A stretch of DNA of 64,000 bases. It comes from Streptomyces rhizosphaerihabitans. Its GTDB lineage: Bacteria; Actinomycetota; Actinomycetes; Streptomycetales; Streptomycetaceae. This document shows, one piece after another, positions 1 through 8,679 of this stretch. The DNA is taken from NCBI RefSeq assembly GCF_025399795.1, contig NZ_JAODTZ010000035.1, forward strand, positions 42,387 through 106,386, given 5' to 3'. The stretch's first letter is position 1; the number at the start of each line of letters is the position of its first letter. The notes beneath the pieces were generated by a model that was given only the letters and a program-made list of their open reading frames with translations, did no database searches and had not been told where the DNA came from. The position numbers were made by a program, and so were the translations under genes.

Positions 1-647
1 GCGATCCGAAGTGGAGCGCGACGATCCTCGAACTCCTCGCGGCCGTCGACGCGTTCGTGCCGGAACCGGTGCGTGATGTGGACCGGCCGTTCCTGCTGCC
101 GATCGAGGACGTCTTCACCATCACCGGCCGCGGCACGGTCGTCACCGGCCGGATCGAGCGCGGGGTGCTGAAGGTGAACAGCGAGGTCGAGATCATCGGC
201 ATCCACGAGCAGAAGACACGCACCACGGTGACCGGCGTCGAGATGTTCCGCAAACTCCTCGACGAGGGCCGGGCGGGCGAGAACGTAGGACTGCTGCTGC
301 GGGGAGTGAAGCGCGAGGACGTGGAGCGGGGGCAGGTCGTCATCAAGCCGGGTTCGGTGACCCCGCACACCCGGTTCGAGGCGCGCGCCTACATCCTCTC
401 CAAGGACGAGGGCGGCCGGCACACACCGTTCTTCGACAACTACCGTCCGCAGTTCTACTTCCGTACGACGGACGTGACCGGGGTCGTGACCCTGCCCCGT
501 GGGACGGAGATGGTCATGCCGGGCGACAACACCACCATGGAGGTGCAGTTGATCCAGCCGATCGCGATGGAGGAAGGGCTGAAGTTCGCCATCCGCGAGG
601 GCGGCAGGACGGTCGGTGCCGGGCAGGTCACGAAGATCCGGCCCTAG
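1..647 (+). CDS. tuf3: Elongation factor Tu, tuf3-like (5' partial)
   Basis: The window opens inside this gene; 214 residues remain, read from base 3. They cover the end of the GTPase domain and all of beta-barrel domains II and III. Visible EF-Tu blocks include PIEDVFTITGRGTVVTGRIE, the RGVKREDVERGQV block, KPGSVTPHTRFEA and GGRTVGAGQVTKI at the C terminus. EF-Tu delivers aminoacyl-tRNA to the ribosome as a GTP complex. Compared with the main actinobacterial Tuf1 as I remember it, this copy has many substitutions (for example KVNSEVEIIGIHEQKTRT), which fits the divergent second EF-Tu (tuf3) of Streptomyces. No rps or fus neighbours are present downstream, as expected for that locus. The tuf3 assignment rather than tuf1 is inference. 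Confidence 0.85.
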   Translation, partial: DPKWSATILELLAAVDAFVPEPVRDVDRPFLLPIEDVFTITGRGTVVTGRIERGVLKVNSEVEIIGIHEQKTRTTVTGVEMFRKLLDEGRAGENVGLLLRGVKREDVERGQVVIKPGSVTPHTRFEARAYILSKDEGGRHTPFFDNYRPQFYFRTTDVTGVVTLPRGTEMVMPGDNTTMEVQLIQPIAMEEGLKFAIREGGRTVGAGQVTKIRP

Positions 648-689
648 GGTCTGTCCGGGCGATCATGGCGGAGGCGGTTCGCGGGGCTC

Positions 690-1070
690 TCAGGACAGGT
701 CCGAAGTGGCCTCCGGGCGACTCAGCGCCTCCTCCAGCGAGGCGGAGGGCGGCAGGATCCGTGAGAGCCCGGTGAGCCGGAACATGCGGAGTGTCAGCGG
801 ATGGGCGCAGACCAGGTGCAGCCGACCGCCCCGGTCGAGGACGCGACGCCTCGCGCGGTACAGCAGACGCAGACCCGAGCAGTCGAAGAACTCGACGCAC
901 CGCAGGTCGATCACGACCTGCGGTGCGGGGTCCGAGGTCACCGCGTCCAGGAGCGGGGTGATCTCCGTCGTGGCGAGCAGGTCGATCTCCCCGTGCAACT
1001 CCAGCACCACATGACCGTGGTCATGATGGATGCGCAGATGCCTGGTGAACGGTGTGGGGTCGCTCGCCAC
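690..1070 (-). CDS. STAS-domain anti-sigma factor antagonist
   Basis: A 126-aa single-domain protein of the SpoIIAA/BldG type. Proteins of this family bind an anti-sigma kinase and release a sigma factor until they are phosphorylated on one conserved serine. Here that serine lies in FFDCSGLRLLY (residues ~60-70), after VVIDLRCVE, which matches the usual STAS position. Start: GTG at 1070 with GGAGGT 8 nt upstream, which decides the start. It converges with the EF-Tu gene 42 bp away and has no kinase next to it, so its partner must be elsewhere. A SpoIIE-type phosphatase with an HATPase domain is present in the window at 34-36 kb, but any link between them is speculation. Confidence 0.85.
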   Translation of the reverse strand: MASDPTPFTRHLRIHHDHGHVVLELHGEIDLLATTEITPLLDAVTSDPAPQVVIDLRCVEFFDCSGLRLLYRARRRVLDRGGRLHLVCAHPLTLRMFRLTGLSRILPPSASLEEALSRPEATSDLS

Positions 1071-1309
1071 GCGGACATCACCTCCAGCCGGCTGTTGGCC
1101 TGCTCCCGAAGGCGGGAGGGCAGGGTCACCGGGGGCCGGGGCGACGACACGTCAAGTGATCACTGAACACGACCCGGGGCGCCGGTGGATGCAAAACCGT
1201 TCCTTGTTCTGCAAGTTACCCTCGTTGAAGTGAATTCCAGCATGTTCGATTGACATATGTCTTCGCTGTGCGCGGCGAGTTGGCCATCTGTGCGCGTCGG
1301 CCCCATCCG

Positions 1310-2260
1310 TCAGTCGACCACCAGGACGAGCTTGCCCGCGGTCCGGCCGGTGTCGCCCAGGGCGTGCGCCTTGGCGGCATCGGCGAGCGGGAAGGTCTCG
1401 GCGATCGTGGGACGCAGCGCGCCCTTCTCGACGAGGTCCGCGACCGCCCGCATCCCGGTCTGGTCGGCGTCGACCAGCATCCGCACCGCCCGGACCCCGA
1501 GCCGCTCGGCCTCGTCGTAGAAGGTGTCGGGCCCGACCGGCAGGATGGAGACGACCACGCCACCTGGGCGCAGCACGCGCAGTGAGCGCATTCCGGTCTC
1601 GCCGCCGATCGTGTCCAGTACGACGTCGACATCGCGCACGGCCTCGGTGAAATCGACGTCCGTGTAGTCGATCGGCTCGTCCACGCCGAGGGACCGCAGG
1701 AAGTCGTGCTTGCCCGCGCTGGCGGTGCCGATCACGTACGCGCCTAGGGCCTTCGCGATCTGCACGGCCACATGGCCGACCCCGCCGGCCGCCGCGTGGA
1801 TCAGCACCCGCTGCCCAGGCCGTACGTCGGCGCGTTCGGTCAGCGCCTGCCACGCGGTCAGGGAGACCAGCGGGAGCGCGGCGGCCTGTGTGTGGTCGAG
1901 CACCGACGGCTTGTGGGTGAAGGCGCGCGCCGGACCGGTCACGTACTCGGCGTGCGATCCGTGCCCGAAGGGGTAGGGCAGCATGCCGAAGACCTCGTCC
2001 CCGGGCTGGACGTGGGCGACGCCGATCCCGGTCGCCTCGACCACGCCGGAGACGTCCCAGCCGAGGACGAAGGGCGGCTCGCCGAGGAATCCTCCGGTCG
2101 CGCGGTGCTTCCAGTCGGTCGGGTTGACCCCGGCGGCCCGTACCCGGACCAGGATCTCGTTCGGCCGGGGCGCGGGCCGCTCCAGGGTCACTTCCTCAAG
2201 AACCTCGGGACCGCCGAGGACGTTCTGGCTGATGGCTCGCATCGTGTTCACAGTGTTCAT
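1310..2260 (-). CDS. Zinc-free MDR oxidoreductase (quinone oxidoreductase-like)
   Basis: A 316-aa NADP-dependent medium-chain reductase of the quinone oxidoreductase/zeta-crystallin class. An N-terminal GroES-like fold contains AAGVNPTDWKHR and GWDVSGVVEATG. It is followed by a Rossmann fold with HAAAGGVGHVAVQIAKALGA (about residues 155-175) as the NADP-binding loop. The zinc-binding cysteines of alcohol dehydrogenases are absent, so it should act on quinones or enones rather than alcohols. It is transcribed divergently from the GlxA regulator at 2332, with 71 bp between the two starts, which suggests that regulator controls it. The substrate cannot be read from the sequence. Confidence 0.88.
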   Translation of the reverse strand: MNTVNTMRAISQNVLGGPEVLEEVTLERPAPRPNEILVRVRAAGVNPTDWKHRATGGFLGEPPFVLGWDVSGVVEATGIGVAHVQPGDEVFGMLPYPFGHGSHAEYVTGPARAFTHKPSVLDHTQAAALPLVSLTAWQALTERADVRPGQRVLIHAAAGGVGHVAVQIAKALGAYVIGTASAGKHDFLRSLGVDEPIDYTDVDFTEAVRDVDVVLDTIGGETGMRSLRVLRPGGVVVSILPVGPDTFYDEAERLGVRAVRMLVDADQTGMRAVADLVEKGALRPTIAETFPLADAAKAHALGDTGRTAGKLVLVVD

Positions 2261-2331
2261 GGTGAACCAGCCTGCCCGGGCGTCCTCTCTGGGGAAATGG
2301 CAGAATGGTCAACCTTCGATAGGATCGTGCC

Positions 2332-3279
2332 ATGCAGCATGTGGAGCGGGTCGTGGTCCTGGCGCTCGACGGCGTCTACCCCTTCGAGCTGGGCATGCCC
2401 AGCCGGATCTTCGGCGCGGCGGAAGGCCGCTACGAGGTGGTGACCTGCACCGTCGACGGAGGACCGGTCCGCACCGACGCGGACTTCTCCATCGTCGTCG
2501 ACCACGGTCCCGAGGCCCTGGGCGCGGCGGACACTGTGGTCATCGCGGCCGTCACCCCGGACCGGGTCACCGGCGCCCTCTCCGAGGAGGTCGCCGCCGC
2601 CCTCGCGTTCATCCGGCCGGGCACTCGCGTCGTCTCCATCTGCACGGGTGCCTTCGTCCTGGCCGCCGCCGGGCTGCTGGACGGACGCCGGGCGACCACG
2701 CACTGGCACGTGTCGGACCTGTTCCGCCGCATGTTCCCGCGGGTGGAGCTGGACCCCGACGTCCTGTTCGTCGACGACGGCGAGATCCTCACCTCGGCCG
2801 GTGCCGCCTCCGGTATCGACATCTGCCTGCACATCGTGCGCCGCGACCACGGCAGCGAACTGGCCAACCGGGTGGCCCGGCGCTGCGTGGTCCCGCCGCT
2901 GCGCGAGGGCGGCCAGGCCCAGTACATCGAGCAGCCCGTACCGGAGCCCTCGACGGCGAGCACGGCCGCCACCCGCGACTGGGCGCTGACCCGCCTCGGC
3001 GACCCGCTGGCCCTGACCGATCTCGCCGCCCACGCCGGAATGAGCCTGCGCACCTTCGCCCGCCGCTTCAACGACGAGGTGGGCATGAGCCCCGGCCGCT
3101 GGATCGTCCAGCAGCGGGTCGCCCGGGCCCGCCATCTGCTGGAGGCCAGCGACCTGTCGGTGGACCGGATCGCGGGCGAGGTCGGCTTCGCCACGGGCGC
3201 CTCGCTGCGCCAGCATCTGCAGGCGACGATCGGCGTCTCGCCGCAGACGTACCGGCGCACCTTCCAGACCGCGCGCTGA
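2332..3279 (+). CDS. GlxA-type transcriptional regulator (DJ-1/PfpI plus AraC HTH)
   Basis: 315 aa. Residues ~5-170 form a DJ-1/PfpI glutamine-amidotransferase-like domain with the nucleophile-elbow motif VVSICTGAFVLAAAG. Residues ~215-312 form an AraC-type double helix-turn-helix (GMSLRTFARRFND, then DRIAGEVGFATGASLRQHL). Such proteins are regulators that sense a small molecule in the amidotransferase-like domain. The start is ATG at 2332. A TAGGAT box lies at 2320-2325, so transcription could begin close to the start codon; a weak AGGA would otherwise serve as ribosome site. It is divergent from the oxidoreductase gene, its likely target. Confidence 0.9.
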   Translation: MQHVERVVVLALDGVYPFELGMPSRIFGAAEGRYEVVTCTVDGGPVRTDADFSIVVDHGPEALGAADTVVIAAVTPDRVTGALSEEVAAALAFIRPGTRVVSICTGAFVLAAAGLLDGRRATTHWHVSDLFRRMFPRVELDPDVLFVDDGEILTSAGAASGIDICLHIVRRDHGSELANRVARRCVVPPLREGGQAQYIEQPVPEPSTASTAATRDWALTRLGDPLALTDLAAHAGMSLRTFARRFNDEVGMSPGRWIVQQRVARARHLLEASDLSVDRIAGEVGFATGASLRQHLQATIGVSPQTYRRTFQTAR

Positions 3280-3400
3280 CGACCGGACTCTCGGCCGCAC
3301 CAGGTCAAGCGACTCCCGTCCCCACCACGCGCGCAGACCACCGAACGAACGCCGGCACCCGTGCGTCGTAGGAGGACGAACGAAGGTCGGCGGAACAGGG

Positions 3401-4258
3401 GTGGAGATGCGCAAGGGGATCGTGGCGGTGGTGCTGGTGGGGTTCGCGGCGGTGGGGTGCGGCGGGGGGAACCGCGACGGCCTGGTGGTCAAGGGCACGC
3501 CGCCCGCCAGTCCGTACGCCGGGCGGTTGGACCTGCCGTTCAAGGAGAGCGCGGACGGCGGTGACCGGGAGGCCGACGAGGCTTCGGGTGCGGCCGGCCG
3601 GGCACTGGAGTGCGACGGCTCGATCCACGCGGGCGACGCGGGCGACGCGTGGAGCAAGGGAGACGGCGGTTCGACCCCCGAGGAGGGGTTGAACGCGTAC
3701 TTCGACATCTACCAGCCCGAGGTGCCGGATTACGGCTATCGGGTGGAGCGCCGCGCAGACGACCGCGTCCTCTTCTCCTTCGACGTCAAGGGCCGGACCA
3801 AGGTCGCCGTCGTCGTCGCCAAGGACCAGCCGCAGCGCCCGGGTTGGGGCCTGGAGACCAGCGCGTCGTGTGACCCTTCGGAGCTTCCGGCGAGCTACAC
3901 CGAGTCGAAGGGATACGAGATCTGGGAGGACCGGGAAGGCCACCGCGTGCCGACCACGAAGGTGAGCAGTGCGGCCGGCGGCGAGCACTGCGACTGGCAG
4001 AGCGCGCACTTCCTCGACCTGGGCAGCGGCCGCGACTCCCGGCACTACGTGCGCGATCCGCGCGGGCTCTTCGGGAACGAGTCGCTCACGGCCGAGTACG
4101 ACGGAGACGTCCGCATGCCCGCCGGCGCGCGGGACACCGGCTACCACTACCGCGACTGGCACCTCTGGCTGGCGCCGGACAAGTCGACGGCGTACGTCCG
4201 CACTTCCGACGGGGTGGAGGCATGGCCTGCGGCGAGGTCGGGTCTCGGGTGCATGTGA
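3401..4258 (+). CDS. Putative secreted lipoprotein of unknown function
   Basis: 285 aa. The N terminus is a lipoprotein signal peptide: MRKGIVAVVLVGFAAVGC ends in a lipobox (AAVGC), so the mature protein should be lipid-anchored to the outer face of the membrane. After a charged linker come several cysteines (LECDG, SASCDP, EHCDW and a near-terminal GLGCM), which may pair as disulfides outside the cell. I do not recognise the family. The start may be GTG 3401 or ATG 3407; both keep the signal peptide and neither has a strong ribosome site. It stands alone and is followed by a hairpin shared with the convergent TetR gene. Confidence 0.75.
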   Translation: MEMRKGIVAVVLVGFAAVGCGGGNRDGLVVKGTPPASPYAGRLDLPFKESADGGDREADEASGAAGRALECDGSIHAGDAGDAWSKGDGGSTPEEGLNAYFDIYQPEVPDYGYRVERRADDRVLFSFDVKGRTKVAVVVAKDQPQRPGWGLETSASCDPSELPASYTESKGYEIWEDREGHRVPTTKVSSAAGGEHCDWQSAHFLDLGSGRDSRHYVRDPRGLFGNESLTAEYDGDVRMPAGARDTGYHYRDWHLWLAPDKSTAYVRTSDGVEAWPAARSGLGCM

Positions 4259-4346
4259 GGGGCCGTCGATCCGGGCAGGCGTCCCGGCAGCCGGCTCATG
4301 GAACCGGGCATCCCGGCTCATGGCTCCCGGAAGGCTTGTCGCCGAC

Positions 4347-4374
4347 TCAGGGGCCCGGCCTCAGTGGCCCCTGA
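4347..4374. terminator. Bidirectional terminator hairpin
   Basis: TCAGGGGCC (4347-4355) pairs perfectly with GGCCCCTGA (4366-4374) across a 10-nt loop, between two convergent gene ends (4258 and 4384). There is no U-tract, which is usual for Streptomyces terminators. Confidence 0.6.
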
Positions 4375-4383
4375 CCTGAGGCG

Positions 4384-4938
4384 TCACCGGCTCATGTGCA
4401 GGGCGACGAGCAGTTGCCAGACCTGGTCCGCGACCGTCTCCGGGCTGCCGTCCAGCAGGCCGTGCAGCCAGTCCGCGAGGACGCCCGCGAAGGTGGCGGC
4501 CACCGCGGAGGCGACGAGCGGGGCGTCCGGCGCGCCCGCGAGGGTGCGCTCGGCCAGGCTGCGGGCCCGCAGGTCGTGGTGGAGTACGCGACCCAGCGGG
4601 CCGCCGCCGCCCGGACTCAGCAACACCCGGTACAGACCGGTGTGCGGGGCGAGTTCGGTGAAGAAGGCGCGCAGGGCCGGTGGCGCGGACACCGGATCGG
4701 GGCGGCCGCGCCAGGCGTGCAGCGCCTCCACGGCCTCCCGTACGACATCGGCGCACGCGTCGACCGCCAGCGCCTCCAGATCGGCGTAGTGCACGTAGAA
4801 GGTGGCCCGGCCGACCCCGGCCCGCCGCACCAGCGCGGCCACGCCGATCTCCTCGAGCGGATGCTCGGCGCACTCCTCCAGCAGCGCCTGCCGCAGCCGC
4901 GCGCGGGTCCGGGCGGCGCGCGGGTCGTCGGGCGTCAT
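4384..4938 (-). CDS. TetR family transcriptional regulator
   Basis: 184 aa. The N-terminal HTH (IGVAALVRRAGVGRATFYVHYADLEAL, residues ~30-57) is a classic TetR DNA-binding domain, followed by an all-helical ligand domain. Its ATG overlaps the stop of the upstream DUF1304 gene by 4 bp (ATGA), so the two are translationally coupled. Two TGGAC-type dyads lie at the promoter of this pair (5327-5369), so autorepression is the simplest model. The ligand is unknown. Confidence 0.9.
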   Translation of the reverse strand: MTPDDPRAARTRARLRQALLEECAEHPLEEIGVAALVRRAGVGRATFYVHYADLEALAVDACADVVREAVEALHAWRGRPDPVSAPPALRAFFTELAPHTGLYRVLLSPGGGGPLGRVLHHDLRARSLAERTLAGAPDAPLVASAVAATFAGVLADWLHGLLDGSPETVADQVWQLLVALHMSR

Positions 4939-5297
4939 CCGGCGAGCAGGACGGCGGCCAGGGCGAGCGCGCCCGGCAGGGCCTGTGCGAAGAGGATGCG
5001 GCGGTTCGCGGTGACCGATCCGTACACACCCGCGACCACGACACAGCAGAGGAAGAAGACCTGCACGTCATGGCCGGTGGGTTCCGCCGCGATCAGCCCC
5101 CACACCAGGCCCGCGGCCAGGAACCCGTTGTAGAGCCCCTGGTTCGCGGCGAGCGGCGCGGTCGCCCGCGCCATGGGCGCGTCGAATCCATGAAGCCCCC
5201 GCCCCGGCTTCTTCTCCCACAGGAACATCTCCAGCACCAGGATGTACGCGTGCAGTGCGGCCACCAGGCCCACCAGCACGTTCGCGACCGTATCCAT
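4935..5297 (-). CDS. DUF1304 family small membrane protein
   Basis: 120 aa with about four hydrophobic helices (VLVGLVAALHAYILVLEMFLW; YNGFLAAGLVWGLIA; VFFLCCVVVAGVYG; ALPGALALAAVLLAG). The motifs LEMFLW and NQGLYNGFLAAGL are typical of DUF1304, whose function is unknown. A longer reading frame reaches back to 5366, but that would start inside the operator and ahead of the probable -10 box, so ATG 5297 is chosen; a GGAG lies 10 nt upstream. It is the first gene of a two-gene operon with the TetR regulator. Confidence 0.85.
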   Translation of the reverse strand: MDTVANVLVGLVAALHAYILVLEMFLWEKKPGRGLHGFDAPMARATAPLAANQGLYNGFLAAGLVWGLIAAEPTGHDVQVFFLCCVVVAGVYGSVTANRRILFAQALPGALALAAVLLAG

Positions 5298-5326
5298 CGT
5301 CGGCAGGCTCCGATTCGCCTCGGCAT

Positions 5327-5369
5327 TTCTTGGACAGGTGTCCACTATAGCTGGACGACTGTCCAAGAA
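5327..5369 (-). promoter_or_regulatory. Twin TetR-type operator at the DUF1304-tetR promoter
   Basis: An outer 11-bp perfect inverted repeat (TTCTTGGACAG 5327-5337; CTGTCCAAGAA 5359-5369) contains two smaller dyads. TGGACAGGTGTCCA (5331-5344) is perfect. TGGACGACTGTCCA (5352-5365) has one mismatch. Their centres are 21 bp apart, two helical turns. A minus-strand TATAGT (-10-like) sits between them. This is a likely binding site for the TetR at 4384-4938. Confidence 0.7.
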
Positions 5370-5393
5370 GTGTCGAGGCGGCGGTGCGGTAGG

Positions 5394-7025
5394 TCAGGCG
5401 TCCGGCGCCGCGTACACGCGCTCCCCTCCGACATAGGTGAGCGCGACCCCGGTCTCCTTGATCGCCTCCGGCGGTCCCGCGAAGGGGTCGCGGTCCAGGA
5501 CGACGAGATCCGCCAGGGCACCCGCCCGCACGCTCCCGGTGTCGTCGAGATGGTTCGCGTACGCCGTTCCCGCGGTGTACGCCGTCAACGCAGCCGCCAG
5601 GTCGATGCGTTCGGCCGGCAGGAACACCGGACCCGGCTCGTCCGGGCTCACCCGGTTGACCGCGACATGGATGCCCTGGAGCGGGTCGGGGCTGCTGACC
5701 GGCCAGTCGCTGCCCGCCGCCAGTCGCGCGCCGGAGCGCAGCAGAGACCCGAACGGGTACTGCCAGGCGGCCCGTTCGGGCCCGAGGAAGGGGATGGTCA
5801 GCTCGTCCATCTGCGGTTCGTGGGCGGCCCACAGCGGCTGGATGTTCGCCGTGGCGCCGAGCAGCGCGAAGCGGGGCACGTCGTCGGGGTGCACGACCTG
5901 GAGATGCGCCAGATGCGGACGGGTGTCGCTCGGCCCGTTCGTCTTCCGCGCCGCCTCCACGGCGTCCAGGGCGTGGCGTACGGCCCCGTCGCCGAGCGCG
6001 TGGAAATGGCACTGGAACCCGAGCGCGTCCAACTCGGTGACATAGGCGGGCAGATGAGCCGGGTCGATGAAGCTCTTGCCCCGATTGGCCGTGGCGCAGC
6101 CGCACTTGTCGAGATAGGGGTCGAGCAGCGAGGCGGTGCCGTTCTCGGCGACACCGTCCAGCATCAGTTTGACGCTGGTCGCCCGGAACCTGCCGTGCTC
6201 CAACGCGGCCCTGCGCTCCACGAGTTCGGGGATCTGCTCGGCGCCGCGCGCCCGGTCCCACCACAGGGCGCCGACCACCCGCGCGGTCAGCGAACCGTCC
6301 CGGGCCGCCGTCAGGTACGCCTCGGACGGATCCTCCATGCCCAGGAAGGTGCCGACGATCGCGTCCTGCCAGGCGGTGATGCCGAGCGCGTGCAGATGCC
6401 GCTGGGCGTGCAGCAGTGCGGCGAGCCGGTCGGCGGGCGTGGCCGCGGGGGTGAGCCGGCCCACGGACTGCATGGCCCCTTCCTGCAGCATGCCGGTCGG
6501 CTCACCCGACGCGTCCCGCTCGAACCGCCCGTCGACCGGGTCGGGCGTGTCCCGGGTGACACCGGCGAGTTCGAGGGCGCGGCTGTTGACCCAGGCGCCG
6601 TGATGGTCCCGGTTGGGCAGATACACCGGCCGGTCCGGTACGACCGCGTCCAGCAGCTCCCTGGTCGGCGTACCGCCCGCGAAGGCCTCCATGGACCAGC
6701 CGCCGCCGGTGATCCACTCCCGCTCGGGGTGGGCCTCGGCGTACGCGCGGACAGCGGCCACGGTGTCTTCGGCCGTCTTCGCGCCGGTGAGATCGCACTG
6801 GGTGAGTTCCAGACCCGCCGGGACCGGGTGGACGTGCGCGTCCTGGAACCCGGGCAGCAGGAGCCGCCCGGCCAGGTCGACGACCTCGGTGCCAGGGCCG
6901 ATCAGTTCATGGACCTCGGAGTTCCCGACGGCGGTGATCCGCTCGCCGGTGACGGCCACCGCGGTCGCGGCGCGGCCCTCGGGGGTGAACACCGGGCCGC
7001 CGGTGAAGAGAAGGTCAGCGTGCAT
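5394..7025 (-). CDS. Amidohydrolase (YtcJ-like, Amidohydro_3 family)
   Basis: 543 aa. Metal-ligand motifs of the amidohydrolase superfamily are all present: DAHVHP (HxH, near residue 60), FHALGDGAVRHALDAV and HLQVVHPDDV (histidines), and AAGSDWPVSSPDPL (the catalytic Asp) near residue 460. The N-terminal beta-rich part (LFTGGPVFTPEGR) and the C-terminal YVGGERVYAA close the composite fold. The family hydrolyses C-N bonds of imides, N-acyl compounds or similar. The start is ATG 7025; longer upstream readings are antisense to the permease. It lies 44 bp downstream of an APC permease in the same direction, so the permease probably imports its substrate. Confidence 0.88.
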   Translation of the reverse strand: MHADLLFTGGPVFTPEGRAATAVAVTGERITAVGNSEVHELIGPGTEVVDLAGRLLLPGFQDAHVHPVPAGLELTQCDLTGAKTAEDTVAAVRAYAEAHPEREWITGGGWSMEAFAGGTPTRELLDAVVPDRPVYLPNRDHHGAWVNSRALELAGVTRDTPDPVDGRFERDASGEPTGMLQEGAMQSVGRLTPAATPADRLAALLHAQRHLHALGITAWQDAIVGTFLGMEDPSEAYLTAARDGSLTARVVGALWWDRARGAEQIPELVERRAALEHGRFRATSVKLMLDGVAENGTASLLDPYLDKCGCATANRGKSFIDPAHLPAYVTELDALGFQCHFHALGDGAVRHALDAVEAARKTNGPSDTRPHLAHLQVVHPDDVPRFALLGATANIQPLWAAHEPQMDELTIPFLGPERAAWQYPFGSLLRSGARLAAGSDWPVSSPDPLQGIHVAVNRVSPDEPGPVFLPAERIDLAAALTAYTAGTAYANHLDDTGSVRAGALADLVVLDRDPFAGPPEAIKETGVALTYVGGERVYAAPDA

Positions 7026-7069
7026 GGTTCCGTTTCCTTGGTCGGAGTGGCCAGAAGTCCTCGGTCGCT

Positions 7070-8563
7070 TCAGCTGGGGGTGGCCAGGAGCTGGGGGGCG
7101 TCGGCGTCGGTTCCCCGTCCCGTGGTGAAGTACGGGGATCTGCGGACCCACTTGGCCCATGCGCCGGCCAGGAAGCCCGATGCGATCATGACGGTGGGGG
7201 CGAGCAGCAGGAACCAGCCGTTGTCCGCGCTGACCTCGAAGTGGTCGGTCGAGGTGTAGAACGACCAGGCCAGATAGCCGCCGAGGCCGAGCAGTGCCAG
7301 GGCGCTCAGCGTGGGCAGGACGACCGCGCGTATCCCCTCCCGCCAGTTCTCGCGGAGCAGCCCGCGGAACCGGGCCGCCGCCGCGAGGGCGATGAGCGCG
7401 TACGACAGCGCCACCACGATCCCGACGGCGTTGACCGTCGCCATGATCATGTCGGCGAGCCGGGGGATCACCAGGGACAGCGTGGCCACGACCACGGCCA
7501 TCGCGCCGATCAGCAGTGTGCCGATCGCCGGGGTTCCGTACCGGGCACTGACCCTGGACCACACGGGCCCGAGCGTACGGTCCCGGCTCATCGCGAACAT
7601 CCCGCGCGCCGTCGGGATCACCCCCGCCTGCAGCGAGGCGACGGCCGAGAACATCAGCGCCACCAGGGGCAGCGCGGCCAGCGGCTGGTCGGCGAGCCGG
7701 TTTCCGAGGAAGGCCAGCCCCTCGGCGCCGTGCCCGGCCAACTCGCCCTCGGACAGCACGCGTTGGAAGGCCACCGAACCGAGCAGGAAGAGTCCCAGCA
7801 TGGTCACCAGCGTGATGGTCCCGGCCCGCGAGGCGTCCCGCGGATCGCGCACCTCCTCGTTCACGCTGAACGCCGCCTCGAAGCCCCAGTAGCAGAACAC
7901 CGACAGCAGCAGCCCCTGCGCCAGCGCCGTCGCCGACGGGATCTGGAACGGGTCGAACCAGCTCAGGCTGAAGGGGTGCGGTCCGGCGACGATGCCGTAT
8001 CCGCAGAAGCCCAGCAGGACGACGTACTCGAAGACCAGCAGCCCGCCCTGGAGCCGTGCCGCGCTCCTGACGCCCGTCACCGCAGTGAGGGTGACGGCGA
8101 CGAGGACGACGACTCCCACGGCCGTGGTCTGGGCGGTCGAGCCAGGATCGAGCACCAGGCCCGCCACCGTGTGCAGGCCCGCCTCGCCGGCGAGCTGGAT
8201 CATCGCCGAACCGGTCACCGCCGTGGTGTACGCGAGGAACGCCACGGTGGCCACGATGCTCACCCAGCCGACCAGGAACCCGAGCCAGGGACTGAGCGAA
8301 CGGCCCACCCACACATAGCCGTTGCCGGCGTTCGGCTCGACCCGGTTCAGCCGGGAGAAGGCGCCCGCGATCCCGAGGATCGGCAGAAAGGCCAGCAGCA
8401 TGATCGCGGGCAGATGCAGCCCGACCACCCCGGCGGTCACCCCGAGACCGATGCCGATGCTGGTCGTCGCCGCCGTACTGGAGGCGGCGATGGCGACACC
8501 GTCCATGACGCCGAGCGTCTTGCGCAAGGACGGGGGATCCACACCGTACGGCTTCTGCGTCAT
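7070..8563 (-). CDS. APC family amino acid/polyamine permease
   Basis: 497 aa with about 12 hydrophobic segments. The first helix region has the APC signature GVAIAASSTAATTSIGIGLG, and FCYWGFEAAFSVNEEVRDPR matches the conserved loop before helix 7. It should be a cytoplasmic-membrane importer of an amino acid or amine. The start ATG 8563 has GGAG 7 nt upstream; a GTG at 8581 is less likely. It appears to head an operon with the amidohydrolase and is divergent from a TetR gene. Confidence 0.88.
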   Translation of the reverse strand: MTQKPYGVDPPSLRKTLGVMDGVAIAASSTAATTSIGIGLGVTAGVVGLHLPAIMLLAFLPILGIAGAFSRLNRVEPNAGNGYVWVGRSLSPWLGFLVGWVSIVATVAFLAYTTAVTGSAMIQLAGEAGLHTVAGLVLDPGSTAQTTAVGVVVLVAVTLTAVTGVRSAARLQGGLLVFEYVVLLGFCGYGIVAGPHPFSLSWFDPFQIPSATALAQGLLLSVFCYWGFEAAFSVNEEVRDPRDASRAGTITLVTMLGLFLLGSVAFQRVLSEGELAGHGAEGLAFLGNRLADQPLAALPLVALMFSAVASLQAGVIPTARGMFAMSRDRTLGPVWSRVSARYGTPAIGTLLIGAMAVVVATLSLVIPRLADMIMATVNAVGIVVALSYALIALAAAARFRGLLRENWREGIRAVVLPTLSALALLGLGGYLAWSFYTSTDHFEVSADNGWFLLLAPTVMIASGFLAGAWAKWVRRSPYFTTGRGTDADAPQLLATPS

Positions 8564-8631
8564 GGCCTGCTCCGATCGCACCCGGGGCCTGATTCCGGCC
8601 CGATGACCGGAATGAAACTGCCCGGGGCCTT

Positions 8632-8648
8632 AACAGGTCAACGCTGTT
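8632..8648. promoter_or_regulatory. Dyad in the permease/tetR divergent promoter
   Basis: AACAG-GTCAACG-CTGTT forms a 5-bp inverted repeat (8632-8636 and 8644-8648) between divergent starts at 8563 and 8680. A minus-strand TTGACC that could act as -35 lies within it. It is a plausible operator for the TetR at 8680, but the arms are short. Confidence 0.4.
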
Positions 8649-8679
8649 GTCATAAGGTGCCCGCACCGGAGGGAGACCC

